A stretch of DNA of 34,036 bases, taken from NCBI RefSeq assembly GCF_947497695.1, contig NZ_CANMHM010000020.1:1-34036 (forward strand), read 5' to 3'. Under the pieces are notes generated by a model. That model worked only from the letters and a program-made list of their open reading frames with translations, did not search any database and was not told the origin of the DNA. Made by a program: the position numbers and the translations under genes. Shown piece after piece: positions 9,241 through 17,543 of this stretch (position 1 is its first letter; every line of letters starts with the position of its first letter). Source of the stretch: an uncultured Polaribacter sp. (GTDB lineage: Bacteria; Bacteroidota; Bacteroidia; Flavobacteriales; Flavobacteriaceae).

Positions 9241-9278
9241 GATAACAAAGATAGTATTTAAAGTTTTGTTTATCAAAA
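9241..9278 (-). promoter_or_regulatory. higBA promoter with overlapping inverted repeat
   Basis: On the minus strand TTTTG (9274-9278) is followed after 20 nt by TATCTTTG (9246-9253), a good match to the Bacteroidota -33/-7 promoter. GATAACAAAG (9241-9250) is an imperfect inverted repeat of GTTTTGTTTATC (9263-9274), so the two arms overlap both promoter elements. This is a plausible site for autorepression by the HigA-HigB complex. Confidence 0.6.
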
Positions 9279-9384
9279 TATTATTTTAAAAAACGTAATA
9301 TTTTTTAAATTTTACTTTGTGTTTCATTTAAAGCTAGTAAAACAGATGTAAATATCTGTAAATATTAAAGTTAGCAAACAAGTC

Positions 9385-9470
9385 TAGCCCTGATTGAAGC
9401 AATTGTTTGAGCTCTTTTTATTCTTTTTCAGAATAAAAAAGCGAGTGCGTAAAGCAGGAAATAGCTTCAA
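9385..9470. repeat. dispersed repeat (TAGCCCTGATTGAAGC ... GCAGGAAATAGCT)
   Basis: The ends TAGCCCTGATTGAAGC and AAAGCAGGAAATAGCTTC match, from memory, a repeat seen in many flavobacterial intergenic regions. Its middle is a hairpin, TTTTTATTC pairing with GAATAAAAA. A remnant of the left end may also be present around 8432-8455. No coding potential. Confidence 0.55.
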
Positions 9471-9510
9471 AAAAAAGATAGATTATTCAACGAATCTAAA
9501 ATAAAAAAAT

Positions 9511-9536
9511 GGATTCCTGATTTCGCAGGAATGACA
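9511..9536. repeat. short hairpin repeat (GGATTCCTG ... CAGGAATGACA)
   Basis: ATTCCTG (9513-9519) pairs with CAGGAAT across a 6-nt loop and is followed by GACA. This is the core of a dispersed bacterial repeat of the GGATTCC-TGC-TTTCGCAGGAATGACA type. It lies between the HigBA pair and the lon terminator. Confidence 0.5.
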
Positions 9537-9577
9537 AAGAAGTTGCAAAAAACTAAATTTTGTTGACAATTAAACAT

Positions 9578-9608
9578 AAAAAAAGGCTCACAAAATGTGA
9601 GCCTTTTT
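9578..9608 (-). terminator. terminator of lon
   Basis: A perfect hairpin, GGCTCACA (9585-9592) with TGTGAGCC (9596-9603), 3-nt loop, flanked by seven A residues on the left and five T residues on the right. It begins only a few bases beyond the lon stop codon (9612-9614) and ends in a T tract when read on the minus strand. Confidence 0.92.
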
Positions 9609-9611
9609 AAA

Positions 9612-12065
9612 TTACACTAATTTCTTAGCATTTTTTACTTTTTGCTTTGTGAGGGCAATATCTATCACTTCTTTCATTTCTGTTACATAATGAAAAGTTA
9701 AGCCTTTTAAATAGCTTTCTTTTATTTCTAAAATGTCTTTTTCATTGTCTTTACACAAAATAATTTCTTTGATATTGGCTCTTTTAGCAGCTAATATTTT
9801 TTCTTTAATTCCACCAACTGGTAATACTTTTCCACGCAAAGTAATTTCGCCAGTCATTGCCAATTTGTTTTTAATTTTACGTTGTGTAAAAGAAGAAACT
9901 AAAGACGTTAACATGGTAATACCAGCACTTGGGCCATCTTTTGGTGTTGCACCTTCAGGCACGTGAATGTGTACATTGTATTTTTCTAAAACAGTTGGTT
10001 TAATACCAAACTCTTCAGCATTCGATTTTATGTATTGCATGGCAATTGTGGCAGATTCTTTCATTACAGTACCTAAATTACCTGTAATAGAAAGGTTTCC
10101 TTTTCCTTTAGATAAAATAGATTCTATGAATAAAATATCTCCTCCAACACTTGTCCAAGCCAAACCAGTTACTACACCTGCAACCTCATTGTTTTCAAAC
10201 TTGTCTCTATTTCTTGGAGTTCCTAAAATTTCTTCAATTTTTTCTGAAGCTACTGCAACCTCATAATCTTCTTCTAAAGCAATAGATTTAGCAGCAAAAC
10301 GAACCACTTTGGCAATTTTCTTTTCCAAACCTCTTACTCCAGATTCTCTTGTATAGCCTTCTACAATTTGTTCTAATTGTTTTTTGCCTAATTTTAAGTC
10401 TTTGGTAGTTAAACCATGTTCTTTTAATTGTTTTGGTAATAAATGTCTTTTGGCAATTTCTATTTTTTCTTCAATAGTATAGCCAGTAACATTTATAATT
10501 TCCATTCTGTCACGTAATGCCCAAGGAATTTGGCCTAAATTATTGGCAGTTGCAATAAAAAGTACTTTCGATAAATCGTAACCAACTTCTAAATAATTGT
10601 CGTAAAAAGACTCGTTTTGTTCTGGATCTAAGACTTCTAACATCGCAGAAGAAGGATCTCCTTGATGGCTTTGTCCAAGTTTATCAATTTCATCCAACAC
10701 AAAAACAGGGTTTGAAGTTTCTGCCTTTTTTAGATTCTGAATCAAACGTCCTGGCATGGCACCAATATAGGTTTTTCTATGACCTCTAATTTCTGCTTCG
10801 TCTCTTAAACCACCTAAAGACATTCTAATATATTTACGTCCTAAAGCTTCTGCAACAGATTTTCCTAAAGAGGTTTTACCAACACCTGGAGGACCGTATA
10901 AACAGATTATTGGCGATTTCATATCGCCTCTTAACTTTAAAACTGCCAAATGTTCTATAATTCTTTCTTTTACTTTTTCTAAACCAAAGTGGTCTTTGTC
11001 TAAAACTTTGGTGGCGTGTTTTAGGTCGAATTTATCTTCAGAGTAAATTCCCCAAGGCAATTCTAACAACAATTCTAAATAACTTCTTTGCACACCATAT
11101 TCTGCAGCTTGAGGATTCATCCTTTTTAAACGATTGATTTCTTTTTCAAACGTTTTAGCTACTTCTTTTGTCCATTTTTTAGTTTTGGCTTGTTTTCGCA
11201 TTTCTTCTAACTCTTCGTCATTAGAAACACCTCCCAATTCATCTTGAATGGTTTTTAACTGCTGATTTAAATAATATTCTCGTTGTTGTTGGTCTAAATC
11301 TTCTCTTGTTTTAGACTGAATATCGTTTCGTAATTTTAATTTTTGAAGTTCTTTATTTAGGTTTTTTAATGCCAATAAAGCACGATCTTTTAAATTGTCT
11401 TTTTCTAAAATAAGTTGTTTTTGAGCCACAGATAAATCCATATTTGAGGATATGAAATTTACCAAAAACGAATCTGATTTTATATTTTTAATAGCAAAAG
11501 AAGCTTCAGAAGGCAACATTGGGTTTTCTTTAATGACCTCTAAAGATTGTTCTTTGATAGATTCTATAATGGCCTCAAACTCTTTTTCATCTTCTACAAC
11601 TCTATCTTCTAAAGATTCTTTTACAGTAGCTTTTAAATATGGTTTGTCTTGTATAATTGCATCAATTTCAAAACGTTTTTTACCTTGAATGATAACTGTT
11701 GTGTTTCCATCAGGCATTTTTAAAACACGTAAAATCTGAGCTACAACACCAGTTGTGTGTATGTCTTTTAAAGTAGGTTTTTCTATTTCTTCGTTTTTTT
11801 GTGCAACAACGCCAATAACTTTATCGCCTTTGTTTGCATCTTTTATCAACTGAATAGAAGCATCTCTACCAGCAGTAATAGGAATTACAACTCCAGGAAA
11901 CAAAACCGTGTTTCTTAAAGGTAAAATAGCTAAAACTTCTGGCACACTTTCCTTATTAATAATTTCTTCATCTTCTGGTGTCATTAGAGGAATCAATTCA
12001 GAATCTTCATTTAACATATTATGAAGCGACAAATTGTCTATATGCATTATTTTTGGTTTGCTCAT
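9612..12065 (-). CDS. lon: ATP-dependent Lon protease
   Basis: An 817-residue LonA protease. The N-terminal substrate-binding LON domain (about residues 35-240, opening with [16 protein letters not shown]) is followed by a coiled coil, an AAA+ module with Walker A GPPGVGKT at 391-398 (K397) and Walker [10 protein letters not shown], and the S16 peptidase domain with catalytic serine S713 in GPSAG and the dyad lysine in GGIKEK some 43 residues later. It degrades misfolded and short-lived regulatory proteins in the cytoplasm as a hexamer, using ATP. It is monocistronic with its own terminator. No TAnnTTTG promoter was seen directly upstream; instead the palindrome TGTCA-TAC-TGACA lies 12 nt before the ATG, so control may differ from ordinary housekeeping genes. 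Confidence 0.97.
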   Translation of the reverse strand: MSKPKIMHIDNLSLHNMLNEDSELIPLMTPEDEEIINKESVPEVLAILPLRNTVLFPGVVIPITAGRDASIQLIKDANKGDKVIGVVAQKNEEIEKPTLKDIHTTGVVAQILRVLKMPDGNTTVIIQGKKRFEIDAIIQDKPYLKATVKESLEDRVVEDEKEFEAIIESIKEQSLEVIKENPMLPSEASFAIKNIKSDSFLVNFISSNMDLSVAQKQLILEKDNLKDRALLALKNLNKELQKLKLRNDIQSKTREDLDQQQREYYLNQQLKTIQDELGGVSNDEELEEMRKQAKTKKWTKEVAKTFEKEINRLKRMNPQAAEYGVQRSYLELLLELPWGIYSEDKFDLKHATKVLDKDHFGLEKVKERIIEHLAVLKLRGDMKSPIICLYGPPGVGKTSLGKSVAEALGRKYIRMSLGGLRDEAEIRGHRKTYIGAMPGRLIQNLKKAETSNPVFVLDEIDKLGQSHQGDPSSAMLEVLDPEQNESFYDNYLEVGYDLSKVLFIATANNLGQIPWALRDRMEIINVTGYTIEEKIEIAKRHLLPKQLKEHGLTTKDLKLGKKQLEQIVEGYTRESGVRGLEKKIAKVVRFAAKSIALEEDYEVAVASEKIEEILGTPRNRDKFENNEVAGVVTGLAWTSVGGDILFIESILSKGKGNLSITGNLGTVMKESATIAMQYIKSNAEEFGIKPTVLEKYNVHIHVPEGATPKDGPSAGITMLTSLVSSFTQRKIKNKLAMTGEITLRGKVLPVGGIKEKILAAKRANIKEIILCKDNEKDILEIKESYLKGLTFHYVTEMKEVIDIALTKQKVKNAKKLV

Positions 12066-12077
12066 CTTTTATATATC

Positions 12078-12090
12078 TGTCATACTGACA
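12078..12090. promoter_or_regulatory. inverted repeat TGTCA-N3-TGACA upstream of lon
   Basis: The arms TGTCA and TGACA, separated by TAC, lie 12 nt before the lon start and near where transcription would begin. Lon genes are often under stress control, so this may be an operator or an unusual promoter part. I do not know a named regulator for it. Confidence 0.4.
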
Positions 12091-12264
12091 TTGATTTTTT
12101 TTAAAGAATCAATCAATATCAATGTTGTTTTTTTAAGTTATTGATAATCAGAAGTATATTTAATGCTTTATCAATTATCATCAATATAAAAACAATTGTT
12201 ATGCCAAGGTTTTTTTTGATGTGTTTAGTCAGATTTTCTTATAGAATTTATTGGCTTTTAAGTA

Positions 12265-12422
12265 GCCACGAATTGCCGATTTTTAGATTTTTAGAAGGCT
12301 CAAATGTAATTTTGACGATACTAGTAATCAAATAACATTTAGAACCATAATAAGCAACTTTATGTGATTTCTCACTAACGTTCGAAATGACAAAATTGTA
12401 TTTTAATTCGTGAATTCGTGGC
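12265..12422. repeat. CCACGAATT-bounded element, copy A
   Basis: Begins GCCACGAATTGCCGATTTTTAGAT and ends with AATTCGTGAATTCGTGGC, so its ends are inverted repeats of about 10 nt. The inside is AT-rich with no gene and contains TTCGAAATGACA, another short repeat motif. It shares this end structure with 13412-13523 and 14383-14600. Apart from the lon palindrome, this element and the repeat at 12525, I see nothing in the 612-nt gap 12066-12677. Confidence 0.6.
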
Positions 12423-12524
12423 AACAATTTTAAGTTTGAATTTCCAATTCATACTCATTTAATTCGTTAAAATCTTGAAAAATATTGTTTTTAGTTATTA
12501 CTTTTTAAAATTACAATAACGATT

Positions 12525-12609
12525 TGTCAGTCTGAGCTTGTCGAAGACTTTTTAGTTAAACTTTGAAAATCCTTCGACAAGCTCAGGAAGACATTTTTAT
12601 TTTTAATTG
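12525..12609. repeat. dispersed inverted repeat (TCTGAGCTTGTCGAAG family)
   Basis: The left arm TGTCAGTCTGAGCTTGTCGAAG (12525-12546) and right arm CCTTCGACAAGCTCAGGAAGACA (12571-12593) are separated by 24 nt and could fold into a long hairpin. Nine nt after CTCAGGA comes TATTTTTAATTG, exactly as in the array at position 1 and the copy at 31843. Confidence 0.85.
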
Positions 12610-12677
12610 ATTTTTGATTCGAAATTTAAATCTAAAACTACAGATTCCTACTGAAGTTTTAGTACAAGATTATTCCT

Positions 12678-13352
12678 CTAAAAAAGTTTATAAAGTGTTG
12701 TAACAATTACACCTTTATTACCCTTTAAATTATAAGCTAACAATTGTTTTTCTTCTTGCACTTTTAAGTGAAAAGGAGCAGCCAACAAGTCAATTCCGCT
12801 TTGTTTTTTAAGTCTTATTCCTTGTCCAGAAATAATATTTTTATTTGGTGTAAAATTTCCATTTGGCAAATGTTCTGTTAGTATAATGTATTTGTAATTA
12901 GTTAATTTACTTGCAATTTTTTGTACTTCTGCATTTGATAAATGTTGCAATACTTGTCTTAAAATAACACAATCTGCTTTGGGTAAATGATCCTCAGCAA
13001 TGTCTAAACATTGAAATGATAAATTTCTATTTTTAAACTGTTTTTTATTGTGTTCTATTAAGTCAGGCACAATATCAACAGCAATATAAGTATTGGTTAA
13101 ATGCACCAAATTTTTACCAATATTAAAATCTCCACAACCTAAATCTAACACAGAAATTTTGTTTTTAAAAGAAGTTAAAAATGAGGCAACGATTGCTATA
13201 TAGGGTTTTACAATTTCTGATTGATGAGAGCCATCTCCTGAATAAAATTTAGAATAATTACTTCCCCAAAGCTTCATGTCATACACTTGTTCCATGGCTT
13301 TTTTGGTTGGCCAAGGTTTTTTGTTTTTTATGATTTTATTCTCTTTTTTCAT
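12678..13352 (-). CDS. class I SAM-dependent methyltransferase
   Basis: A 224-residue protein with a Rossmann methyltransferase core: motif I VLDLGCGDFNIG near residue 70, an acidic strand end YIAVDIVPD for motif II, a FQCLDIAED segment, and DCVILRQVLQHLSN as the motif following strand 4. The last part, LLAAPFHLKVQEEKQLLAYN, is a plausible lid. No catalytic NPPY-type motif, so it is not a DNA N6-adenine methylase; the acceptor may be a small molecule or protein and is unknown. It lies downstream of the DUF1853 gene on the same strand but 209 nt away with a repeat between, so co-transcription is uncertain. Confidence 0.75.
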   Translation of the reverse strand: MKKENKIIKNKKPWPTKKAMEQVYDMKLWGSNYSKFYSGDGSHQSEIVKPYIAIVASFLTSFKNKISVLDLGCGDFNIGKNLVHLTNTYIAVDIVPDLIEHNKKQFKNRNLSFQCLDIAEDHLPKADCVILRQVLQHLSNAEVQKIASKLTNYKYIILTEHLPNGNFTPNKNIISGQGIRLKKQSGIDLLAAPFHLKVQEEKQLLAYNLKGNKGVIVTTLYKLF

Positions 13353-13411
13353 CCTAAAAATAATTTGTATTTAAGAACTGAATGCTACTTTTATTTTGTG
13401 TATTTTAATTT

Positions 13412-13523
13412 GCCACGAATGCACGAATTTTAGATCAAGTACTATAAAAATATTTTCACAAATCTTCCATTTTTATCTTTAAAATTTGTTCTATTTTACA
13501 AATTTTATTTGTGAATTCGTGGC
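13412..13523. repeat. CCACGAATT-bounded element, copy B
   Basis: Starts GCCACGAATGCACGAATTTTAGAT and ends GTGAATTCGTGGC. At 112 nt it is the shortest of the three copies. It fills most of the gap between the DUF1853 and methyltransferase genes and has no coding content. Confidence 0.65.
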
Positions 13524-13561
13524 TAAAACGAATCTACATCATCTCAAATCAAAAGCAAAAA

Positions 13562-14374
13562 CTACCACCAAACTAAAAATATTTTTAAAAGTTCTCCATT
13601 TTCTTTTTTTATCCAACAAAGTGGCGAAAATTTTCTTTGATAATATTCTTGGGTTAAAATTTTAAATTCTTTAAAATACAACCAACTTACATTTTTATGC
13701 GGAATTACAATCCAATCTTTTTTATTAGGAATAAAAAACTTACAATTAGAAAAATGTTCTATTTGTTTTTGGTTGCTATAAAAACCAACAATACACTCTT
13801 GATTTAAATTGGTTAATTGAATGTTTTGTTTAGAAAAAGGAACAAATAATTGTGCCTTAAAATAAACTTGTTGTTCTATTTCTAAAGGTTTTAAATTGAT
13901 GGTTTTTAAAAACGAAATACATTCTTTAGAGTGGAGTAGAGGTAATTGTTTTTCTTTTAATTTATGTAGTTTTTCAACCAAAGCATCTTTTCTATTTGGA
14001 CCAATAAAGTGTTCAATTTCAGTATTTCCAACAGAGGCATCATACAAGTAAAACTTATAAATAACCTCTAAATGAATTGGTATATTTTCTTTTTTAAGAA
14101 TACAATCTAATTCTCCTAACGTTCTTTTTTCTTTCTGAATTTGAATATTTTCACAAATAATAGTAAGGTTCTTTTCTTGTGATAGTTGAAAAGAAACAAA
14201 ACGCTCAATATATTTTCCTAATCGTAATTTATCATCAATTGCTATATTTACTTTTGATGATGTAGCTTTAATTTTAAATTGCTTTAATGTATAAACAGCA
14301 TCGTTTTTCCACAAACAATTTGTTTGTAAAAAACCATCGTACCTTTTTTGAATATCCTTTGTTTTTTGATGCAT
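13562..14374 (-). CDS. DUF1853 family protein, PD-(D/E)XK-like
   Basis: A 270-residue protein from ATG 14374. The family marks are GELDCIL (D90), IHLEVIYKFYLYD (E103, K107) and the conserved HFIGPNRKDALVEKLHKL, followed by KAQLFVPF and, near the end, SPLCWI. The D...E-x3-K arrangement resembles a PD-(D/E)XK nuclease core, but no activity is established for DUF1853 that I know of. An in-frame GTG at 14395 would add seven residues, but that codon is part of the CCACGAATTCACGAATT repeat, so I place the start at the ATG. No signal peptide. The function is unknown. Confidence 0.8.
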   Translation of the reverse strand: MHQKTKDIQKRYDGFLQTNCLWKNDAVYTLKQFKIKATSSKVNIAIDDKLRLGKYIERFVSFQLSQEKNLTIICENIQIQKEKRTLGELDCILKKENIPIHLEVIYKFYLYDASVGNTEIEHFIGPNRKDALVEKLHKLKEKQLPLLHSKECISFLKTINLKPLEIEQQVYFKAQLFVPFSKQNIQLTNLNQECIVGFYSNQKQIEHFSNCKFFIPNKKDWIVIPHKNVSWLYFKEFKILTQEYYQRKFSPLCWIKKENGELLKIFLVWW

Positions 14375-14382
14375 ATTTTTTT

Positions 14383-14600
14383 GCCACGAATTCACGAATT
14401 AAAAAGGCATCACTTTGAACACATAAAAATTAATTGTATAAATTTTTAAAGTTTCAAATACATTTTTTTGGCCACGAATTCACGAATTAATTAGATGTTA
14501 TATTGAACACATAAAAATTAATTGAACGAATTTCTAAATTTTCAAATGTATTTTATATTCGTGAAATCTTCTTTAGTTTTTAAAAATTAAAATTCGTGGC
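14383..14600. repeat. CCACGAATT-bounded element, copy C, with internal 88-nt tandem repeat
   Basis: GCCACGAATTCACGAATT occurs at 14383 and again at 14471. Each is followed by similar sequence including TTGAACACATAAAAATTAATTG, giving two direct copies of 88 nt. The element closes with AATTCGTGGC at 14591-14600, inverse to its start. It directly adjoins the DUF1853 start and occupies most of the gap to the gene at 14694. Confidence 0.8.
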
Positions 14601-14693
14601 TAATTTAATCATAATTAATTTTTAAATCACAATTGCTTCAATTCCTTATTTGTCATAATAATTTGTACATTTAAAATCTAAAATTTTATCTAA

Positions 14694-15365
14694 ATGCAAT
14701 TCAAAAAAAACAGTTTTCAATTTCTAAAAGAGTTACAAAAAAATAATAATAGAGATTGGTTTACAGAAAACAAACCCACTTTTGTAAACATTCAATCTGA
14801 AGTAAAAGAAGTGTTTTTACAAATAAAAACAAACTTAGAAATGCATGATGAAGTAGAAAAAATGAAAATTTACAGAATTTACAGAGATGTTCGTTTTTCT
14901 AAAGACAAAACACCTTATAATCCTAGATTGGCAGTTTCTTTTTCTAGATTAGGTAAAGAATTAAGAGGCGGTTATTTTTTACAAATAAAACCCGGAGAAT
15001 CTTTTTTAGGAGGTGGTTTTTGGCAACCAGAAAAAGAAGATCTGCATAGAATTAGAAAAGAAATAGAACAAGATGCAAGTGAGTTTCGAGAAATTTTAGC
15101 GGACAAGAATTACATAAAACATTTTGGAGGAGAATTTAAGGGAGACGAATTAAAATCTGCTCCAAGAGGTTTTGATAAGGAACATAAAGATATTGATTTA
15201 TTGCGTAAAAAAGGTTTTATTGCAATTAAAAATTTTACGGATGAAGAAGTATTATCCCCAAATTTTTTATCAGAATTAGACGATAGTTTTAAAGCATTAC
15301 GTCCGTTTTTTAACTTGTTTAGTGATGTTTTAACCACAAATTTAAATGGAGAATCGATTATTTAA
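14694..15365 (+). CDS. DUF2461 family protein
   Basis: A 223-residue protein matching the DUF2461 / TIGR02453 family: NNRDWFTENKPTF near residue 18, the hallmark RIYRDVRFSKDKTPYNPRLA around residues 61-81, GGYFLQIKPGESFLGGGFW, and a C-terminal ALRPFFNLF. Family members are soluble, about 220 residues, present in many bacteria, and have no established biochemical role that I can cite. The length is normal. It is convergent with the TetR gene at 15414. Confidence 0.88.
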   Translation: MQFKKNSFQFLKELQKNNNRDWFTENKPTFVNIQSEVKEVFLQIKTNLEMHDEVEKMKIYRIYRDVRFSKDKTPYNPRLAVSFSRLGKELRGGYFLQIKPGESFLGGGFWQPEKEDLHRIRKEIEQDASEFREILADKNYIKHFGGEFKGDELKSAPRGFDKEHKDIDLLRKKGFIAIKNFTDEEVLSPNFLSELDDSFKALRPFFNLFSDVLTTNLNGESII

Positions 15366-15413
15366 AAACAATAATAGAATTCTAGTTTAGAATAGTCGTT
15401 TCAAATAAATATG

Positions 15414-15980
15414 TTATTCTAGTATAGAAATAATATCATAAACAATGTTTTCTAATTTGTTTTTTTCTTTGTTTATAAATTTAGCAGATTGAATGCCCAA
15501 ATAAGATGTTAAAATATACAAAGCATATTGTTTATTAGATTTGCTATTATTTATAGACCCAACATTCTGACCTCTTTTAATAACGTCTTCAAATAACTCT
15601 AATAAATATTCTTGTTGATTTATAATTAGTTTTTGAATAGAAGGCTCACTGTTTTTGACTTCAAAAAAATAATTAGGAATTAAATACCCATTATAACTGT
15701 CATTTATAGAAATTTCAAGTATTTGTCTTATTGATTTTAAGGCATTTGTAGAAGAAAGAAGTATTTGTTGAATGTCTCTTCTGTATTTGGCTTCTGATGT
15801 TTCATAACAAAGTATAAAAAGGTCTAACTTACTACCAAAGGTATTATAAATACTAGATCTATTCAATCCACTAATATTTACAATATCTTGCATTGAAGTG
15901 TCAGAATATCCTTTAGAATGAAAAAGTGTAGTTACTTTTTGTAGTATTTTAGAGGTATTAAAAGCCTTTTTTTTAGACAT
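15414..15980 (-). CDS. TetR/AcrR family transcriptional regulator
   Basis: A 188-residue regulator. Residues about 9-55 are the TetR DNA-binding domain: ILQKVTTLFHSKGYSDTSMQ, then DIVNISGLNRSSIYNTFGSK, with the recognition helix around SSIYNTF. The rest is an all-helical ligand-binding and dimerisation domain. It lies 121 nt downstream of the MATE exporter on the same strand and has the palindrome AATGA-N5-TCATT 8 nt before its ATG, fitting autoregulation. Control of the neighbouring exporter is likely by context but not shown. Confidence 0.88.
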   Translation of the reverse strand: MSKKKAFNTSKILQKVTTLFHSKGYSDTSMQDIVNISGLNRSSIYNTFGSKLDLFILCYETSEAKYRRDIQQILLSSTNALKSIRQILEISINDSYNGYLIPNYFFEVKNSEPSIQKLIINQQEYLLELFEDVIKRGQNVGSINNSKSNKQYALYILTSYLGIQSAKFINKEKNKLENIVYDIISILE

Positions 15981-15988
15981 ATTTATAG

Positions 15989-16003
15989 AATGAGCGTTTC
16001 ATT
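15989..16003. promoter_or_regulatory. candidate TetR operator (AATGA-N5-TCATT)
   Basis: Inverted repeat AATGA / TCATT with GCGTT between, just upstream of the TetR start at 15980. Length and position fit a TetR-family operator for its own gene. Confidence 0.45.
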
Positions 16004-16101
16004 ATTTATATATCAGTATAATCTCACAATTTACGTATTATTATTGTTTAAATTCAAATTTAAAAAAAATAGTATCAACAATATATTAACAATTGTAAGT
16101 T

Positions 16102-17439
16102 TTATTTCAAATTTTTATCAACTTCTCGTTTTAAAACCCAGATTGTAACAATGGTAGACAATGAATCTGCAATAGGAAAAGACCACCAAACACCATTTAC
16201 ACCATAATATTTAGGCAAAATATAAGCTAAAGGAATTAAGAAGATTCCTTGTTTTAATAAAGTTAAGACTAAGGCAGGAATTGCTTTTCCTGCGGCTTGA
16301 AAATAAGCAGATCCAATTAATTGCATGGTTACAATTGGTGTTACTAAAAATACAATAATCATAGCATTTGGTGTTTTTTCTAACAGCGTAACATCGTTTG
16401 TAAACACCCAAATAATTTCTTCTTTTAAAAGTACAATTCCTATAAAAATGAAGGTTCCAAGTATAGTACCAAACCAAATAGATTTTTTAATGGTTTCTTT
16501 AACTCTATCGTTTTTATTTGCGCCAATATTAAAACCAGCAACTGGTAAAAAACCTTGTGAAACCCCTAAAACAGGTGATAAAGCAAACATCATTACTCTA
16601 TTAATAATTCCAAAAACAGCTATAGATATTTCTCCTCCATATTTAAAAAGGGAGTAATTTAAAACAATCATTAAAAGACTAATTGCACCTTGCCTTACAA
16701 TTGTTACACCACCTAATTGCACAATTTCACGAACAATTTTAAAGTTTAGATAAAAGTTTTTTGGAATAATTATCAATTCACTTTTAGAGGATAAAAAGAA
16801 AGATAGAATATACAAACCACAACTTGCATAGGCTAAAGAAGTTGCCAAACCAGCTCCCCAAATTCCCCAACCAAAAACTTTGATAAACAAAATATCTAAC
16901 AAAACATTTAAAACGGCAGGAATAATCATTGCAAACATGGCAAATTTTGGTTTTCCTTCTGCTCTAATTGTTGGGTTTCCCATCATAGCAAAAGCTAAAA
17001 AAGGAACACCATAAATAATGACACCAAAATACTCAGATGCAATTGGTAAAATATTTCCTTTTGCACCGAATAAATTTAAAATAGGAATGCTAAAAATATT
17101 GCCTAGCGTAACAAATAGTATTGCTAAAATTAAAGTTAATGAAATTTGATTGCCAAAAGTAAGAAATGCTTTTTCTGAGTTTTCTGCACCTAAAGCTCTA
17201 GATATAATTGAGCTTCCTCCAATGCCAATTCCCATGCCAATAGAAGAAATTAAAAATACAATTGGTAAAACTACTGTAATGGCAGCAATGGCTAAAACAC
17301 CAATCCATTGCCCTACAAAAATAGTATCGACAATCATGTTTAAAGACATTACAAGAATTCCTATTGTTGCAGGAACTGCTTGTTTTATCAATAATTTACT
17401 TATTTTTTGGGTGCCTAACTCGTTAGATGATGTTGCCAT
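16102..17439 (-). CDS. MATE family efflux transporter
   Basis: An integral inner-membrane protein of 445 residues with about 12 hydrophobic segments in two homologous halves. The MATE fold is indicated by the opening KLLIKQAVPATIGILVMSLN, followed by VDTIFVGQWIG and the GIGGSSIISRALGA segment, with the second-half counterpart VLGVSQGFLPVAGFNIGA. Such transporters exchange Na+ or H+ for cationic drugs or metabolites. I start it at ATG 17439; an in-frame TTG at 17451 lies inside a likely promoter (GATATTTG on the minus strand, one base off consensus). It is followed by a TetR gene on the same strand. Confidence 0.9.
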   Translation of the reverse strand: MATSSNELGTQKISKLLIKQAVPATIGILVMSLNMIVDTIFVGQWIGVLAIAAITVVLPIVFLISSIGMGIGIGGSSIISRALGAENSEKAFLTFGNQISLTLILAILFVTLGNIFSIPILNLFGAKGNILPIASEYFGVIIYGVPFLAFAMMGNPTIRAEGKPKFAMFAMIIPAVLNVLLDILFIKVFGWGIWGAGLATSLAYASCGLYILSFFLSSKSELIIIPKNFYLNFKIVREIVQLGGVTIVRQGAISLLMIVLNYSLFKYGGEISIAVFGIINRVMMFALSPVLGVSQGFLPVAGFNIGANKNDRVKETIKKSIWFGTILGTFIFIGIVLLKEEIIWVFTNDVTLLEKTPNAMIIVFLVTPIVTMQLIGSAYFQAAGKAIPALVLTLLKQGIFLIPLAYILPKYYGVNGVWWSFPIADSLSTIVTIWVLKREVDKNLK

Positions 17440-17520
17440 AATATTTTGCAAATATCATCATAAAAACCAACTATTCTGTAAATGTAGCATCAAAAAATAT
17501 TATAGCTCTTTTAAAATATT

Positions 17521-17528
17521 TAACTTTG
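17521..17528 (+). promoter_or_regulatory. candidate -7 promoter element (TAACTTTG) of the thioesterase gene
   Basis: TAACTTTG followed by C matches the consensus TAnnTTTG. It places transcription start near 17535, downstream of the most upstream in-frame TTG (17526), and so favours the TTG at 17544 as the start codon. Confidence 0.5.
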
Positions 17529-17543
17529 CTAAAACTGATACAT

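Noticed and set aside
9967..10266. 99-residue frame opposite lon
   Set aside because: Antisense shadow of the conserved Lon protease domain.
12141..12335. 64-residue open frame in the gap after lon
   Set aside because: It crosses the start of a CCACGAATT element, has no family resemblance and no promoter.
13412..14600. Possible insertion sequence around the DUF1853 gene, bounded by the CCACGAATT elements
   Set aside because: DUF1853 is not a transposase and each element has its own pair of inverted ends, so the gene is between elements rather than inside one.
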